Source: Snodgrassella gandavensis (GTDB lineage: Bacteria > Pseudomonadota > Gammaproteobacteria > Burkholderiales > Neisseriaceae). Taken from it: 64,000 nt of DNA. The notes under the pieces were generated by a model. The model was not told the DNA's origin and made no database searches. It saw nothing but the letters and a program-made list of their open reading frames with translations. A program made the translations under genes and the position numbers. The stretch spans positions 1 through 64,000 of the forward strand of contig NZ_CAJZCE010000004.1 in NCBI RefSeq assembly GCF_914768025.1. Direction: 5' to 3'. The first letter of the stretch is position 1; the number at the start of each line of letters is the position of its first letter. Shown here one piece after another: positions 8,015-17,400 of the stretch.

Positions 8015-9202
8015 ATGGAAAAAACAAATAATACATTTCCCACATTGAGCCTTCTTGCTTTAGCAACAGCACTGTTTATTTCAATTATGACAGAAGCTTT
8101 GCCTGCTGGTTTTTTACTATTAATAAGTGAAGATCTAAGTGTTACAGAAGCTCAAGCGGGTCAATTAGTGACTCTCTACGCATTAGGTTCTCTACTATCA
8201 GCTATCCCATTAACAATTGCTACACAAAGTTGGAATAGAAAAAAATTATTAGTAACAGTTATACTTGGTTTTGGCATTACTAATTTTATGACTGCATATT
8301 TTCTGTCTTTTACTATGATATTAATAGCTAGATTTTTAGCTGGTGTTTTTGCTGGTCTTTTATGGGCAATGGTGGCTGGTTACGCAACAAGAATAGTTAG
8401 TGATGATAAAAAAGGAAGAGCAATAACTATAGTTATGCTAGGGGTTCCGATAGCCTTATCTATAGGTATTCCATTGGGCACATTAATAGGTCAGTTAGTC
8501 GGTTGGAGATTAACTTTTCATATAATTACAATAATCTCTTTGTTGTTGGTCATTTTGATATGCCTAAAACTACCTAATTTAGAAGCATTAAAAACGAAGA
8601 AAAAGAATCCCATTTTTTCTGTATTATCTATACCTTATGTAAAATCGATCTTAGTAATAAATTTTATTTTCGCTTTTGGTCATAATATTTTTTACACCTA
8701 TATATCACCATATTTACAACTTTCAGGAAATGAAATGAATGTCGATGTTGTTCTATTTATTTTTGGCATTTCATCGATTATTAGTATTGCTATTGTTGGG
8801 ATATTTATTGATAAATATTTACGTAAGTTGATTATTTTATCTCTTAGTTTTTTTGCTATCTCCGGATTATTATTTTATGTTTTTGATAACATTTATTCGT
8901 TAATCTTAGTTTCAATTGTTGTATGGGGATTGGCTTTTGGAGGTGGAGCAACATTATTTCAAACAGCATCAGCAAAAATAACAGGAGAATCTGCTGATAT
9001 TGCACAGTCTTTACTTGTATCACTTTGGAATTTGGCAATAGCTGGTGGTGTTTTTTGTGGCGGAATGCTGCTAAATGTTTTCGATGCAAGAGTATTACCA
9101 ATCATGATGTGTATTTTGTTGGTATTAGCTCTTTTTATGGTTTTATTTGCTGGTAAACTTGGTGTTGGAAATGCAAGCGGAGACGATAATGTATCTAATT
9201 GA
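8015..9202 (+). CDS. MFS efflux transporter (DHA1/AraJ-like)
   Basis: 395 aa, about 12 membrane segments. It begins with LALATALFISIMTEALPAGF, the DHA1-type first helix of sugar and drug efflux pumps (AraJ/YdhP-like). RFLAGVFAGLLWAMVAGY is the helix-4/5 region and GVPIALSIGIPLGTLIG is antiporter motif C. The gene is strongly AT-rich with codon use unlike the neighbours, and it lies wholly inside the insert that breaks the second transporter copy. It was therefore acquired horizontally. The Shine-Dalgarno is weak (GAGCG). The next ORF starts 14 bases before its stop. Substrate unknown. Confidence 0.82.
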   Translation: MEKTNNTFPTLSLLALATALFISIMTEALPAGFLLLISEDLSVTEAQAGQLVTLYALGSLLSAIPLTIATQSWNRKKLLVTVILGFGITNFMTAYFLSFTMILIARFLAGVFAGLLWAMVAGYATRIVSDDKKGRAITIVMLGVPIALSIGIPLGTLIGQLVGWRLTFHIITIISLLLVILICLKLPNLEALKTKKKNPIFSVLSIPYVKSILVINFIFAFGHNIFYTYISPYLQLSGNEMNVDVVLFIFGISSIISIAIVGIFIDKYLRKLIILSLSFFAISGLLFYVFDNIYSLILVSIVVWGLAFGGGATLFQTASAKITGESADIAQSLLVSLWNLAIAGGVFCGGMLLNVFDARVLPIMMCILLVLALFMVLFAGKLGVGNASGDDNVSN

Positions 9203-9371
9203 TCTGCATGTTCACACTTTAGCAGGCTGTCATGGATATAGTTCAGTATACGAAAATATAATGTTTGCTAAAAAAAGAAAAATGGAACTGATTGAAATTA
9301 CTGATCACGGGCTCGGGCTGGATGATTCTCCTCATCGATGCCATTTCTTAAAAATGATGAAATGGTGCTAA
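9189..9371 (+). pseudogene. PHP-domain phosphatase (YcdX-like), N-terminal fragment
   Basis: 60 aa starting MYLIDLHVHTLAGCHGYSS with ITDHGLGLDDSPHRCHFL, the first two metal motifs of PHP phosphoesterases of the YcdX type (normally about 245 aa). The frame ends at 9371, where it runs into the 3' end of a LysR fragment on the other strand. It overlaps the efflux pump by 14 bases and was probably its operon partner before truncation. Confidence 0.75.
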
Positions 9372-10033
9372 ATACAAGTGGAAGTAAAGTAATCGATTTT
9401 TTTAAGTATAAAAAATAAATATTTGACCCTGTAAATAAATTTATTTTTCATCTCATTAATAAAAGTAAGAGCATCAGCACCTGCTCTTTCTTCATTCCAA
9501 GACATTCCTATTTCCCATTTTGATCCTTTTCCCATGAGTTCATGATATTTAATTTTTGATTTAATATTATGAACTAAATTATTAGGTAATATCGTTACAT
9601 TTGAATGTAAATTGGACATAGATATAGTGTTGTAAACATTATTTGTGTAATGTACCTGTGGAAAATTTAGTGAGTTTCTTGAAAGAAATTTCGAAATTTT
9701 TTGAGATAGTTCAAAATGTGAATCACAATTTGGTAAACAAAGAGTATTTTTATCTAAAATTTGATTAATATCATTAAAATTATTAATCTGAAAATTGTCT
9801 TTTCGATTGGATATAATTACTAAATGGTCTGTGTCTATCTCTTCATATTTTATTTGTTTATTGACAGGCTTTTCCATAAAAGCTATATCTAACTCTCCAG
9901 ATAATAGCCTTTTTTCCTGCTCTGCTGAAGCCAACTCATGTATTTGAATTTTTATCATTGGATGGTGTTCTGTATATCTATTTATCATTTCCGGTAATAT
10001 ATTTATAAAGGAAAATGTATGTCCGATATTCAA
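9368..10033 (-). pseudogene. LysR-type regulator, effector-binding domain only
   Basis: The frame begins NIGHTFSFINILPEMINRYT and continues LLSGELDIAFMEKP, the start of a LysR substrate-binding domain. The helix-turn-helix and linker are missing because the gene is cut at about 10047, where transporter sequence resumes. The last residues (YLFFILKKIDYFTSTCI) look non-homologous. AT-rich like the neighbouring efflux gene and oriented toward it. A LysR N-terminal half without a partner occurs at 46696-46866; whether the two are related is open. Confidence 0.75.
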
Positions 10034-10047
10034 AACACCCGTTCTAC

Positions 10048-10434
10048 TTCAGGTGGGTTGATGATGTTTCTGTTTTCTTTGCTGGCGGGACTTCTGGCAG
10101 ATAAGAATGGCCGTAAAAGCATTATATTATGGCCACGTGTGGCAATGCTGTTAGTGGTGACAATGATGGTGACGTTGTTAACTGGTATGACTGGTGTCAG
10201 TAGTCTGGTAGCGATTCCGGAAATGATGCCGATTGCACTGCGCGCCACCGGGGTATCAATTATTTATGCTATTGGTGTAATTTATTTGGTGGTACTGCGC
10301 AATTTGTACTGACTTGGTTGGTTAAGCATTTTGGTGCGATATCATTGGCTTATTATGTGGTTGGTACCAGTGTATTATCTATTATCGCGATTTTGATGAT
10401 GCCGGAAACGCGTCATGTTAATGTTAAAGATTAA
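10048..10434 (+). pseudogene. second MHS transporter copy, right fragment
   Basis: It resumes at SGGLMMFLFSLLAGLLAD and ends at the same ETRHVNVKD stop as the intact copy. Relative to that copy it has lost 57 bases between two GTGTGGC repeats (19 residues between LWPRVA and MLLVV). It also has a 1-base deletion near 10279 that shifts the frame at GVIYLVVLRN. Together with the left fragment and the insert, the gene is certainly non-functional. Confidence 0.88.
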
Positions 10435-10453
10435 ATTGGCTGTAAGCTGATAT

Positions 10454-10484
10454 AAAAAAGCCAGCAGATTTTGCTGGCTTTTTT
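10454..10484. terminator. bidirectional terminator, second copy
   Basis: Identical to the hairpin at 6635-6665: a 13-bp perfect stem with A-run and T-run. It terminates the transketolase on the minus strand. Confidence 0.9.
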
Positions 10485-10494
10485 GTGGCTGGGG

Positions 10495-12480
10495 TTAAAT
10501 AACGCTTTTAACTACATCGACAACTTGATCAACTGTGAAGCCGAATTCCTGAAACAGCTGCTCTGCTGGTGCGGATTCGCCAAAACGGTTGATGCCGATA
10601 ATAGCACCATCGCTACCAACATATTTGTACCATGAATCACTTACGCCGGCTTCTATGGCAATACGCGGTAAACCGGCAGGTAGTACGCTGTCACGATAGG
10701 TTTTGTCCTGCTGATCGAAGATATGGGTATTGGGCATGGATACGACGTGAGTGGCGATACCTTGTTCGGCCAGTTTGGTTTGGGCATTGATGGCCAGCTC
10801 AACTTCGGAACCTGTGGCAATGAGTACTGCCTGTGCAGATTTTTCGGAGGCTGCTTTCAGGACATAGCCGCCACGGCGGATATTGGCCAATTGCTGGTTA
10901 TCACGCGGTATAAATGGCAATCCCTGACGGCTGAATATGAGACAGCTAGGGTGATTGTCTGCGGCTACAGCATCAGCCCAGGCTACTAGTGATTCGGCGC
11001 TGTCGCAAGGACGCCATACGCTCATGTTGGGAATCAGGCGCAAGGTAGCGATTTGCTCAACTGGCTGATGTGTTGGGCCGTCTTCGCCTAAGCCGATAGA
11101 GTCGTGTGTAAATACAAATATCGGGTTAATTTGCATCAGCGCAGCCATGCGCAGGGCATTGCGTGCATATTCGCTGAACATCAGGAAGGTAGCGCCAAAT
11201 GGTTTGATACCGCCGTGCAGGCTCAGGCCGTTCATGATGGCTGCCATACCAAATTCGCGTACGCCATAATGAATGTAGTTGCCACCGCCTGTGGCTGTGA
11301 CTGCGGTACTGCCTGACCAGTCGGTGAGGTTAGACGGGGTGAGGTCGGCAGAACCACCGACAAATTCAGGCAGGATTTGTGCCAGAATCTCGATGCTATT
11401 CTGACTAGCTTTGCGGGTAGCCACTTTTTCTGCCTTGCTGCAAACATCGTTTAGTGCATTTTGGACGTGTTCGGTAAAGTTTTCTGGCAGTTTGCCATCC
11501 ATGCGGCGGATAAATTCCGCTGCTTCGGTTGGGTATTGTTGCTGGTAGCGGCTAAATAAATCCTGCCACTGCTGTTGCAGTTGTGCACCAGTGGCGGCAG
11601 CATTCCACTCGTCATAGATTTCTTGTGGAATAGTAAATGGTTCATGCGTCCAGTTCAGGGCTGTGCGGGTAGCCGCAATTTCTTCGGCTCCTAACGGGGC
11701 GCCATGGGTTTTATGGCTGCCTTCTTTATTGGCTGCGCCTTTGCCGATTCTGGTTTTGCAGCAGATAATTGATGGTTTGTCGGTTTCAGCTTTGGCAGCA
11801 GTAATGGCGGCACGGATCGCTGCTTCGTTATGGCCGTCTACGTTGGCAACGGTGTGCCAGCCGTAAGCAGCAAATCGTTCGGGAATATTTTCGCTGAACC
11901 AGTTATCTACTTTGCCGTCGATGGAGATGTTGTTGTCGTCATACAGCACAATCAGTTTGCCCAGTTTCAGGGTGCCGGCCAGTGAGCACACTTCGTGGGA
12001 TATGCCTTCCATCAGACATCCATCGCCAACGAAAACGTAGGTATGGTGATCAACGATGTTAAAGCCGGGTTTGTTAAATTGGGCGGCGAGGATTTTTTCT
12101 GCCAGTGCCAGACCAACGGCATTACCGATTCCCTGTCCTAATGGGCCGGTGGTGGTTTCTACGCCATCGGTATAGCCATATTCTGGATGTCCGGGGGTTT
12201 TGCTGTGCAGCTGCCGGAAGTTTTTCAGGTCTTCGATGCTGAGGTTGTAGCCGCTCAGGTGCAGCAGGCTGTACAGTAGCATGGAAGCGTGACCGTTGGA
12301 AAGAATGAAGCGGTCGCGGTTGTAGAATTTGGGGTTGGCTGGGTTATGTTGCAGGAATTCGCGCCACAATACTGTAGCCATTTCGGCCATACCCATTGGT
12401 GCGCCGGGATGGCCGGAGTTGGCCTGTTGAATTGCGTCCATTGTTAGGAAGCGAATTGCATTAGCAAGATGTGATGCCAT
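10495..12480 (-). CDS. tkt: transketolase
   Basis: 661 aa, the usual length. The N-terminal thiamine-diphosphate domain shows SGHPGAPMG (22-30), [14 protein letters not shown] and [13 protein letters not shown] followed by DDNNISIDG. The middle domain has [22 protein letters not shown], and the C-terminal domain ends at VVDVVKSVI. The enzyme moves two-carbon units in the non-oxidative pentose phosphate pathway. The ATG at 12480 is preceded by AAGGCAACTTC. This is the only intact copy here; its 3' 830 bases are duplicated at 6676-7502. It is transcribed divergently from comEA, with about 290 bases between them for both promoters. Confidence 0.97.
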   Translation of the reverse strand: MASHLANAIRFLTMDAIQQANSGHPGAPMGMAEMATVLWREFLQHNPANPKFYNRDRFILSNGHASMLLYSLLHLSGYNLSIEDLKNFRQLHSKTPGHPEYGYTDGVETTTGPLGQGIGNAVGLALAEKILAAQFNKPGFNIVDHHTYVFVGDGCLMEGISHEVCSLAGTLKLGKLIVLYDDNNISIDGKVDNWFSENIPERFAAYGWHTVANVDGHNEAAIRAAITAAKAETDKPSIICCKTRIGKGAANKEGSHKTHGAPLGAEEIAATRTALNWTHEPFTIPQEIYDEWNAAATGAQLQQQWQDLFSRYQQQYPTEAAEFIRRMDGKLPENFTEHVQNALNDVCSKAEKVATRKASQNSIEILAQILPEFVGGSADLTPSNLTDWSGSTAVTATGGGNYIHYGVREFGMAAIMNGLSLHGGIKPFGATFLMFSEYARNALRMAALMQINPIFVFTHDSIGLGEDGPTHQPVEQIATLRLIPNMSVWRPCDSAESLVAWADAVAADNHPSCLIFSRQGLPFIPRDNQQLANIRRGGYVLKAASEKSAQAVLIATGSEVELAINAQTKLAEQGIATHVVSMPNTHIFDQQDKTYRDSVLPAGLPRIAIEAGVSDSWYKYVGSDGAIIGINRFGESAPAEQLFQEFGFTVDQVVDVVKSVI

Positions 12481-12772
12481 GAAGTTGCCTTTTGATGAGG
12501 GAAATAGGTGGTTGCAATAGCTATGTAAAGTAATGTGCTGAACCTTGCTGTGTGAGACAGGGTTTATCCAGTGTGGATTATCCTGAATCTGGGCAAACCT
12601 ATCAAGGAAAGTGTGTTTGTTGTACTTATGCTGGTTATGGGTAGCTGGATATTTTTGATAATAAAAAATAATAATTGCATCAGTGTCGTTTATGTTTTAT
12701 GCTTTTGGCAAATTCTATGTGCCGCTATTTGATGCTGAAACTCTTTAATCAGGTTTGACGGGAGATATAGAG

Positions 12773-13090
12773 ATGCAGAAAATTTTTATGATTATGGTAT
12801 TATTGTTTGGCATGGCTCCGGTTTGGGCTGCTGTGAATATTAATACTGCATCAACGCAACAGTTGCAATCATTACCGTATATTGGTGCAGTCAAGGCTCA
12901 GGCAATTGTTGATTATCGCAATACACATGGTTCTTTCCATTCTACAGAAGAGATTATGCGCGTAAAGGGCATTGGTAAGGCAACTTATGAGAAGTTGCAA
13001 AATGATATCAGTGTTAGCGGTGTAACAGTAAAGCCTACTGCATCAACTTCTAAACATCGTGGTGCATTACCGGCCACTGTTGCCAGATAA
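12773..13090 (+). CDS. comEA: ComEA-family competence DNA-binding protein
   Basis: 105 aa from ATG 12773 (GGGAG Shine-Dalgarno; a TTG at 12755 is in frame but unlikely). A signal peptide (MQKIFMIMVLLFGMAPVWAA) is followed by VNINTASTQQLQSLPYIG and EIMRVKGIGKATYEKLQ. These are the two helix-hairpin-helix motifs that bind double-stranded DNA non-specifically. In Neisseria the equivalent ComE acts in the periplasm as a ratchet during natural transformation. A basic Ser/Thr-rich tail follows. A single monocistronic gene. Confidence 0.9.
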   Translation: MQKIFMIMVLLFGMAPVWAAVNINTASTQQLQSLPYIGAVKAQAIVDYRNTHGSFHSTEEIMRVKGIGKATYEKLQNDISVSGVTVKPTASTSKHRGALPATVAR

Positions 13091-13111
13091 TGGCCTGTGG
13101 TGTGCAGGCTG

Positions 13112-13999
13112 TTAATTGCTAAAAATGTTTGCTTTGATGTGGTGATAGAAGTTTTCTGCCTGTGCTGACAGTTTGCGCTCTTTATGCTTAATCAGATAGA
13201 TGGAGCGTTCCAGATTCATATCTTTGATATCTTTAACCACTAGGTTTCTGTGCTCAAATTGAAATAGTGTCAGTCTGGGCACAAGACCAATGCCGTAGTT
13301 AGCTGCCACCAGTCCCATCATGGTGGTAAGCTGGCTAACTTCTAATACATAGTTAATCCCAAATAAATCAACAATTTTGTCCACGTAATGACGGATGCTG
13401 GTACCTTTGGTAAAGCCTATCATGTCATATTCAAGTAAATCTTTTAATTCAATGTTTTCTTTGCTGGCCAGTGGGTGGTTGATATGACAAATGAGATGAA
13501 ATTTGTCTGAAAAAAGAAATTCAGAAGAAATTTCAGTCAGGGACGGGGATTTTGCGGTTAAGGCCAGTTCTGCGTGTCCTTGTAGTAGGGCTTGCAGACA
13601 CAAATCCCATTGCGTATCGAGCAATTCAACTTTGATATTGGCATGCTGGTGATGAAATGTGGCTAAAAGCTGTGAAACCCATTGTACGACGATGGATGGC
13701 ATGACGGCCACAACCAGTTTTTCTTGGTGATTGTTGGCATGCGAACGTATTTCTTTGGTGGTACGTTCGTAGGCAAACATGAGTTCGCGTGCCAGTTTGA
13801 TGAAGTGGATACCGCTTTCATTCAATTGAACTTTACGTGTATCTCGGTCAAACAGGCGATAGCCGATTTCCTGCTCCAGATTAGCGATGAGACTGCTGAA
13901 TGCAGGCTGAGACAGATGAATCTTTTGGGCTGCCCGGGTGAAGTTGTCTTCTTCTACCAGTGCCAGAAAGGCTTTTATCTGTTTGATTGATATATTCAT
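13112..13999 (-). CDS. LysR-type transcriptional regulator
   Basis: 295 aa. The N-terminal winged helix (IKQIKAFLALVEEDNFTRAA, LSQPAFSSLIANLEQEIG, LFDRDTRKVQLNESG) is followed by a complete effector-binding domain. It is divergent from the CitMHS/AtuA/CoA-transferase operon with 227 bases between starts. This is the classic LysR arrangement in which the regulator controls the operon and itself. The inducer is likely the imported acid or a product of it. Confidence 0.88.
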   Translation of the reverse strand: MNISIKQIKAFLALVEEDNFTRAAQKIHLSQPAFSSLIANLEQEIGYRLFDRDTRKVQLNESGIHFIKLARELMFAYERTTKEIRSHANNHQEKLVVAVMPSIVVQWVSQLLATFHHQHANIKVELLDTQWDLCLQALLQGHAELALTAKSPSLTEISSEFLFSDKFHLICHINHPLASKENIELKDLLEYDMIGFTKGTSIRHYVDKIVDLFGINYVLEVSQLTTMMGLVAANYGIGLVPRLTLFQFEHRNLVVKDIKDMNLERSIYLIKHKERKLSAQAENFYHHIKANIFSN

Positions 14000-14226
14000 A
14001 TAGCATTAATTGCCAATATTTTAATTCTTGAACCTTTCACAATAGCATATTAATTGTAAGGATAATTTGAAGTTTATCAAATTTTCTATAGGTTGCCGGA
14101 TTAATTGGTTTTGCTTATTAATCCATCTTTATTATCGATTAGACAGGCAGGGACGTTATGGTGAGAATGCTGGTGCTTTCTTGGATATTTTTTCTTTATT
14201 TATAACGACCCAAAAAGGGGGCATTT
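14000..14226. promoter_or_regulatory. divergent promoter region, LysR / CitMHS operon
   Basis: An AT-rich 227-base gap between divergent genes contains several A/T-rich interrupted dyads (for example around 14045-14065), as expected for LysR binding. I cannot assign the T-N11-A site with certainty. The operon ATG at 14227 is preceded by AAAAGGGGG. Confidence 0.4.
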
Positions 14227-15585
14227 ATGCTGGCATTAATAGGCATATTGACTATTGCAACTTTGCTATTTTGCATTATGAGCAAGCGATTATCGCCGAT
14301 AGTCGCTTTGATTATTATTCCTATTCTGGGGGCGGTGGCAGCACTTTATATTGTACCGTTGTGTCAGAGTGGTCTGGGGGCAATGCCAGATTACACTACT
14401 ATTCCGAAAATGGTGCTGGCAGGGATAGGCAAACTGGCACCGATGGCAGCAATGTTTGTGTTTGCCATTATTTTCTTTGGTGTGGTGAGTGATGCGGGTA
14501 TGTTTGATCCGATTATTGCCAAAATTCTGAAGGTTGTGGGAACCAGTCCGAAGAAAATTATTATTGGTACTGGTGTTCTGGCGCTGATTGCTCATCTGGA
14601 TGGCAATGGAGCGGTGACTTTTCTGATTACTGTACCAGCCATGCTACCTCTGTATGACAAACTGGGTATTGATAAAAGAATTCTTGCCGGGATTACTGCT
14701 CTGAGTGCTGGTGTGAATTTTTTACCGTGGACTGGCCCGATGATTCGTGCAGCAGGTGCCTTAGATGTGACGACGCATGAGCTGTTTACACCATTGATTC
14801 CGGCGCAGATTTGCGGATTGGCGTTTATGGTGTTTATGGGCTGGTACTGGGGGCGTAAAGAAGAGAAACGTTTGGGTCTGACTGGTTCGGGTGCTGGTGC
14901 TTCTGGGGAAGATACAGAAGCGGTAACGCATTTTGCACCCAAGGAGCTGACTGAAGAGGAACGTAAGCTGCGTCGTCCGCATTTATTCTGGCCGAATATT
15001 ATTCTGGTGATTCTGGTGATTTTGGGGATGGTAATCACCAAAATAGCGCCAGTGGTTATTTTTATGGTGGCCTGTTGTATTGCACTGACGCTGAATTATC
15101 GTAAACCGGCTGAACAGTCTGCACGAATTAATGCTCATGCCAAGGGCGCATTGATGATGGCATCGATTCTGTTTGCCGCGAGTGTGTTTACGGGCATTAT
15201 GAGTGAGTCTGGCATGTTGAAGGCCATGGCGGTTTATGCCGGCCATTATGTACCTGATGCTCTGTCTTCACATATTCCGTTTATTGTTAGTCTGGTAGCG
15301 ATGCCGCTGAGTTTGGTATTTGATCCTGATTCTTATTATTTCGGCATTATGCCGGTGGTGGCAAATATTGGCGGATTCCCACCAATTCAGGTAGCACAGG
15401 CTTCTTTGTTGGGACAGATGACGACTGGTTTTCCGGTTAGTCCGCTGACTCCTGCTACGTTTTTGTTATGCAGTTTGTGCGGTGTGGACTTGGCTGACCA
15501 TCAGAAATTCTGTATTCCGATTCTTTGGCTGGCTTCTATCGTGATGGCGATTGGCGCGGTGTTAACTGGGGTATTCCCGATATAA
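14227..15585 (+). CDS. CitMHS-family organic-acid transporter
   Basis: 452 aa, about 12 membrane segments. It has the CitMHS features: an N-terminal MLALIGILTIATLLFCIM helix, LIAHLDGNGAVTFLI and SAGVNFLPWTGPM re-entrant-type loops, a soluble central loop (about 225-255), and VFDPDSYYFGIMPV plus ASLLGQMTTGFPVSPLTPAT near the end. Family members import metal-citrate complexes or related acids with protons. It is first in the operon and supplies the substrate. Given the AtuA-like and CoA-transferase partners, the substrate may be a branched or keto acid rather than citrate. Confidence 0.85.
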   Translation: MLALIGILTIATLLFCIMSKRLSPIVALIIIPILGAVAALYIVPLCQSGLGAMPDYTTIPKMVLAGIGKLAPMAAMFVFAIIFFGVVSDAGMFDPIIAKILKVVGTSPKKIIIGTGVLALIAHLDGNGAVTFLITVPAMLPLYDKLGIDKRILAGITALSAGVNFLPWTGPMIRAAGALDVTTHELFTPLIPAQICGLAFMVFMGWYWGRKEEKRLGLTGSGAGASGEDTEAVTHFAPKELTEEERKLRRPHLFWPNIILVILVILGMVITKIAPVVIFMVACCIALTLNYRKPAEQSARINAHAKGALMMASILFAASVFTGIMSESGMLKAMAVYAGHYVPDALSSHIPFIVSLVAMPLSLVFDPDSYYFGIMPVVANIGGFPPIQVAQASLLGQMTTGFPVSPLTPATFLLCSLCGVDLADHQKFCIPILWLASIVMAIGAVLTGVFPI

Positions 15586-15627
15586 ATAGGCTGTTTTGAT
15601 TAGTTGAATGTGAAAGAGGTATGACCT

Positions 15628-16965
15628 ATGAAAAAAATCAGGATTGGTTGTGGTGCCGGATATGGTGGTGACCGGATTGAACCGGCAGTAGAGCTGGCTG
15701 AAAAAGGGGATATTCAGTATTTGGTGTTTGAATGTCTGGCAGAGCGGACGATTGCGATTGGCCAGCGACAGAAAAAACATAATCCGGAAGCTGGCTTTAA
15801 TGAATTATTGGCAGCGCGTATGCAGGCGGTATTACCGGCCTGTCTGGAAAAGGGTATCAAAATTGTTACTAATATGGGTTCGGCCAATCCGCGTGCGGCA
15901 GCCAAAGTAACAGCCGAGATTGCGCGTTCGCTGGGGACAAAAAATCTGAAAATTGCCATTATCGAGGGCGATGATGTTTATGAACAGGTAATGCAGCAGG
16001 ATTTGCCGCTGGATGAGCTACAAAAACCGGTTTCGCAATGTGGTAAGAAAATTGTTTCTGCTAATGCTTATATTGGTGCGGAACCTATGGTTCAGGCTTT
16101 GGATAATGGTGCTGACATTGTGATTGCCGGCCGTGTTTCTGACCCATCTTTGTTCCTGTCAATCATGATGCATGAGTTCAAATGGGGTGCTGAGGACTGG
16201 GTTCATCTGGGTAAGGGTACTATCCTCGGGCATTTGCTTGAATGTGCTGGCCAGATTACTGGTGGTTATTTTGCTGATCCGGGCTATCGTGATGTGCCTG
16301 ATCTGGCACGTCTGGGCTTTCCGATTGCTGAAATCAGTGCCGATGGTGATGCGGTGATTACTAAGGTTGAAGGTTCTGGCGGTATGGTGACGCCTGATAC
16401 CTGCAAGCAACAGATGCTGTATGAAATTCATCGCCCGGATGAATATAAAACACCAGATGTGATTGCTGATTTCTCTAATATTACTTTCACTCAGGAAGGT
16501 AAAGACCGTGTTGCGGTTACTGGCGGTACTGGCCGTGCCCGTCCTGAAACACTGAAAGTATCAGTAGGCTATGAAGATGGTTTTATTGGTGAAGGGGAAA
16601 TGAGTTATGCCGGTCCGGGCGCTGTAGAACGTGGCAAACTGGCTCTGGATATTGTTAAAGAACGCTTTGCCATTTCGAGTGTTACACCACAGGAAGTGCG
16701 CTATGACCTGATTGGGGTTAATTCTTTGCATGGTGCCACTTTATCCTGCAACAGCCAGCCTTATGAAGTGCGTGTCCGTGTTGCTGGCCGTTTTGCCACT
16801 AAGGCTGAAGCTGCTGTTGTCGGTAATGAGGTGGAAACCTTGTATACCAATGGGCCGGCTGGTGGCGGCGGTGCTATGAAGTCGGTTAAGGAAATTGTAG
16901 CAATGGACTCAACTTACATTTCCCGCGATCTGGTTAAAACCAATATTGACTATCTGGAGGTTTGA
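15628..16965 (+). CDS. AtuA-like (DUF1446) family protein
   Basis: 445 aa, the N-terminal domain of the AtuA (acyclic terpene utilisation) family. The start KIRIGCGAGYGGDRIEPA, NMGSANP, IAGRVSDPSLFL, ECAGQITGGYFADPG and the Gly-rich tail NGPAGGGGAMKSV are characteristic. Activity is unproven in most members; roles as a hydratase or lyase acting on acyl-CoA or hydroxy acids have been proposed from context. Here the small C-terminal domain is a separate gene starting two bases after this stop. The gene follows the transporter by 42 bases. Confidence 0.82.
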   Translation: MKKIRIGCGAGYGGDRIEPAVELAEKGDIQYLVFECLAERTIAIGQRQKKHNPEAGFNELLAARMQAVLPACLEKGIKIVTNMGSANPRAAAKVTAEIARSLGTKNLKIAIIEGDDVYEQVMQQDLPLDELQKPVSQCGKKIVSANAYIGAEPMVQALDNGADIVIAGRVSDPSLFLSIMMHEFKWGAEDWVHLGKGTILGHLLECAGQITGGYFADPGYRDVPDLARLGFPIAEISADGDAVITKVEGSGGMVTPDTCKQQMLYEIHRPDEYKTPDVIADFSNITFTQEGKDRVAVTGGTGRARPETLKVSVGYEDGFIGEGEMSYAGPGAVERGKLALDIVKERFAISSVTPQEVRYDLIGVNSLHGATLSCNSQPYEVRVRVAGRFATKAEAAVVGNEVETLYTNGPAGGGGAMKSVKEIVAMDSTYISRDLVKTNIDYLEV

Positions 16966-16967
16966 TA

Positions 16968-17270
16968 ATGAAGTTACGTGAAATTGCACATTCCCGTACG
17001 GGTGATAAGGGTAATACCTCAAATATTTCGGTAATTGCTTATCGGCCTGAAGACTATGAGCGTCTCAGAACGGCAGTCACGGCAGAAAAAGTAAAAGCGT
17101 TTTTTGCGGATATTGTGACCGGTGACGTGGTGCGTTACGAATTGCCGAATATCGGTGCGCTGAATTTTGTGATGTATGGTGCTTTGGGTGGTGGGGTAAC
17201 CCGTACGCTGGCTCATGATATGCATGGCAAAGGGTTGAGTGCAGCGATTCTGGACATGGACATTGAGTAA
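16968..17270 (+). CDS. AtuA-like C-terminal (ferredoxin-fold) domain protein
   Basis: 100 aa from ATG 16968, with CTGGAGG 7 bases upstream inside the preceding gene. MKLREIAHSRTGDKGNTSNI and NFVMYGALGGGVTRTLAHDMHGKGL match the small domain fused to the C-terminus of many DUF1446 proteins. Its position two bases after the large part suggests that the two form one complex. Function unknown. Confidence 0.75.
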   Translation: MKLREIAHSRTGDKGNTSNISVIAYRPEDYERLRTAVTAEKVKAFFADIVTGDVVRYELPNIGALNFVMYGALGGGVTRTLAHDMHGKGLSAAILDMDIE

Positions 17271-17400
17271 TTGCTGAACTGCTGGCGGTGCTTTTCCGGC
17301 ACTGCCGGCAAGGCAATGCGATATGCCCTGATGTGCTCGTTGACTGGATAGGTGGTTACTTATTCTGTTCGGTTTTTTGTTTATCTCAGGTTAGAAGAGT

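Larger units (their letters stand above)
7503..11322. repeat. tandem duplication, unit 2 (interrupted)
   Basis: Second copy of the unit at 5733-7502, enlarged by an insert of about 2.1 kb (roughly 7939-10047). Paired positions to the right of the insert differ by a constant 3819 bases. The tract 6541-7368 equals 10360-11187 with no difference that I could see, whereas the transporter parts left of it are clearly diverged. Confidence 0.85.
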
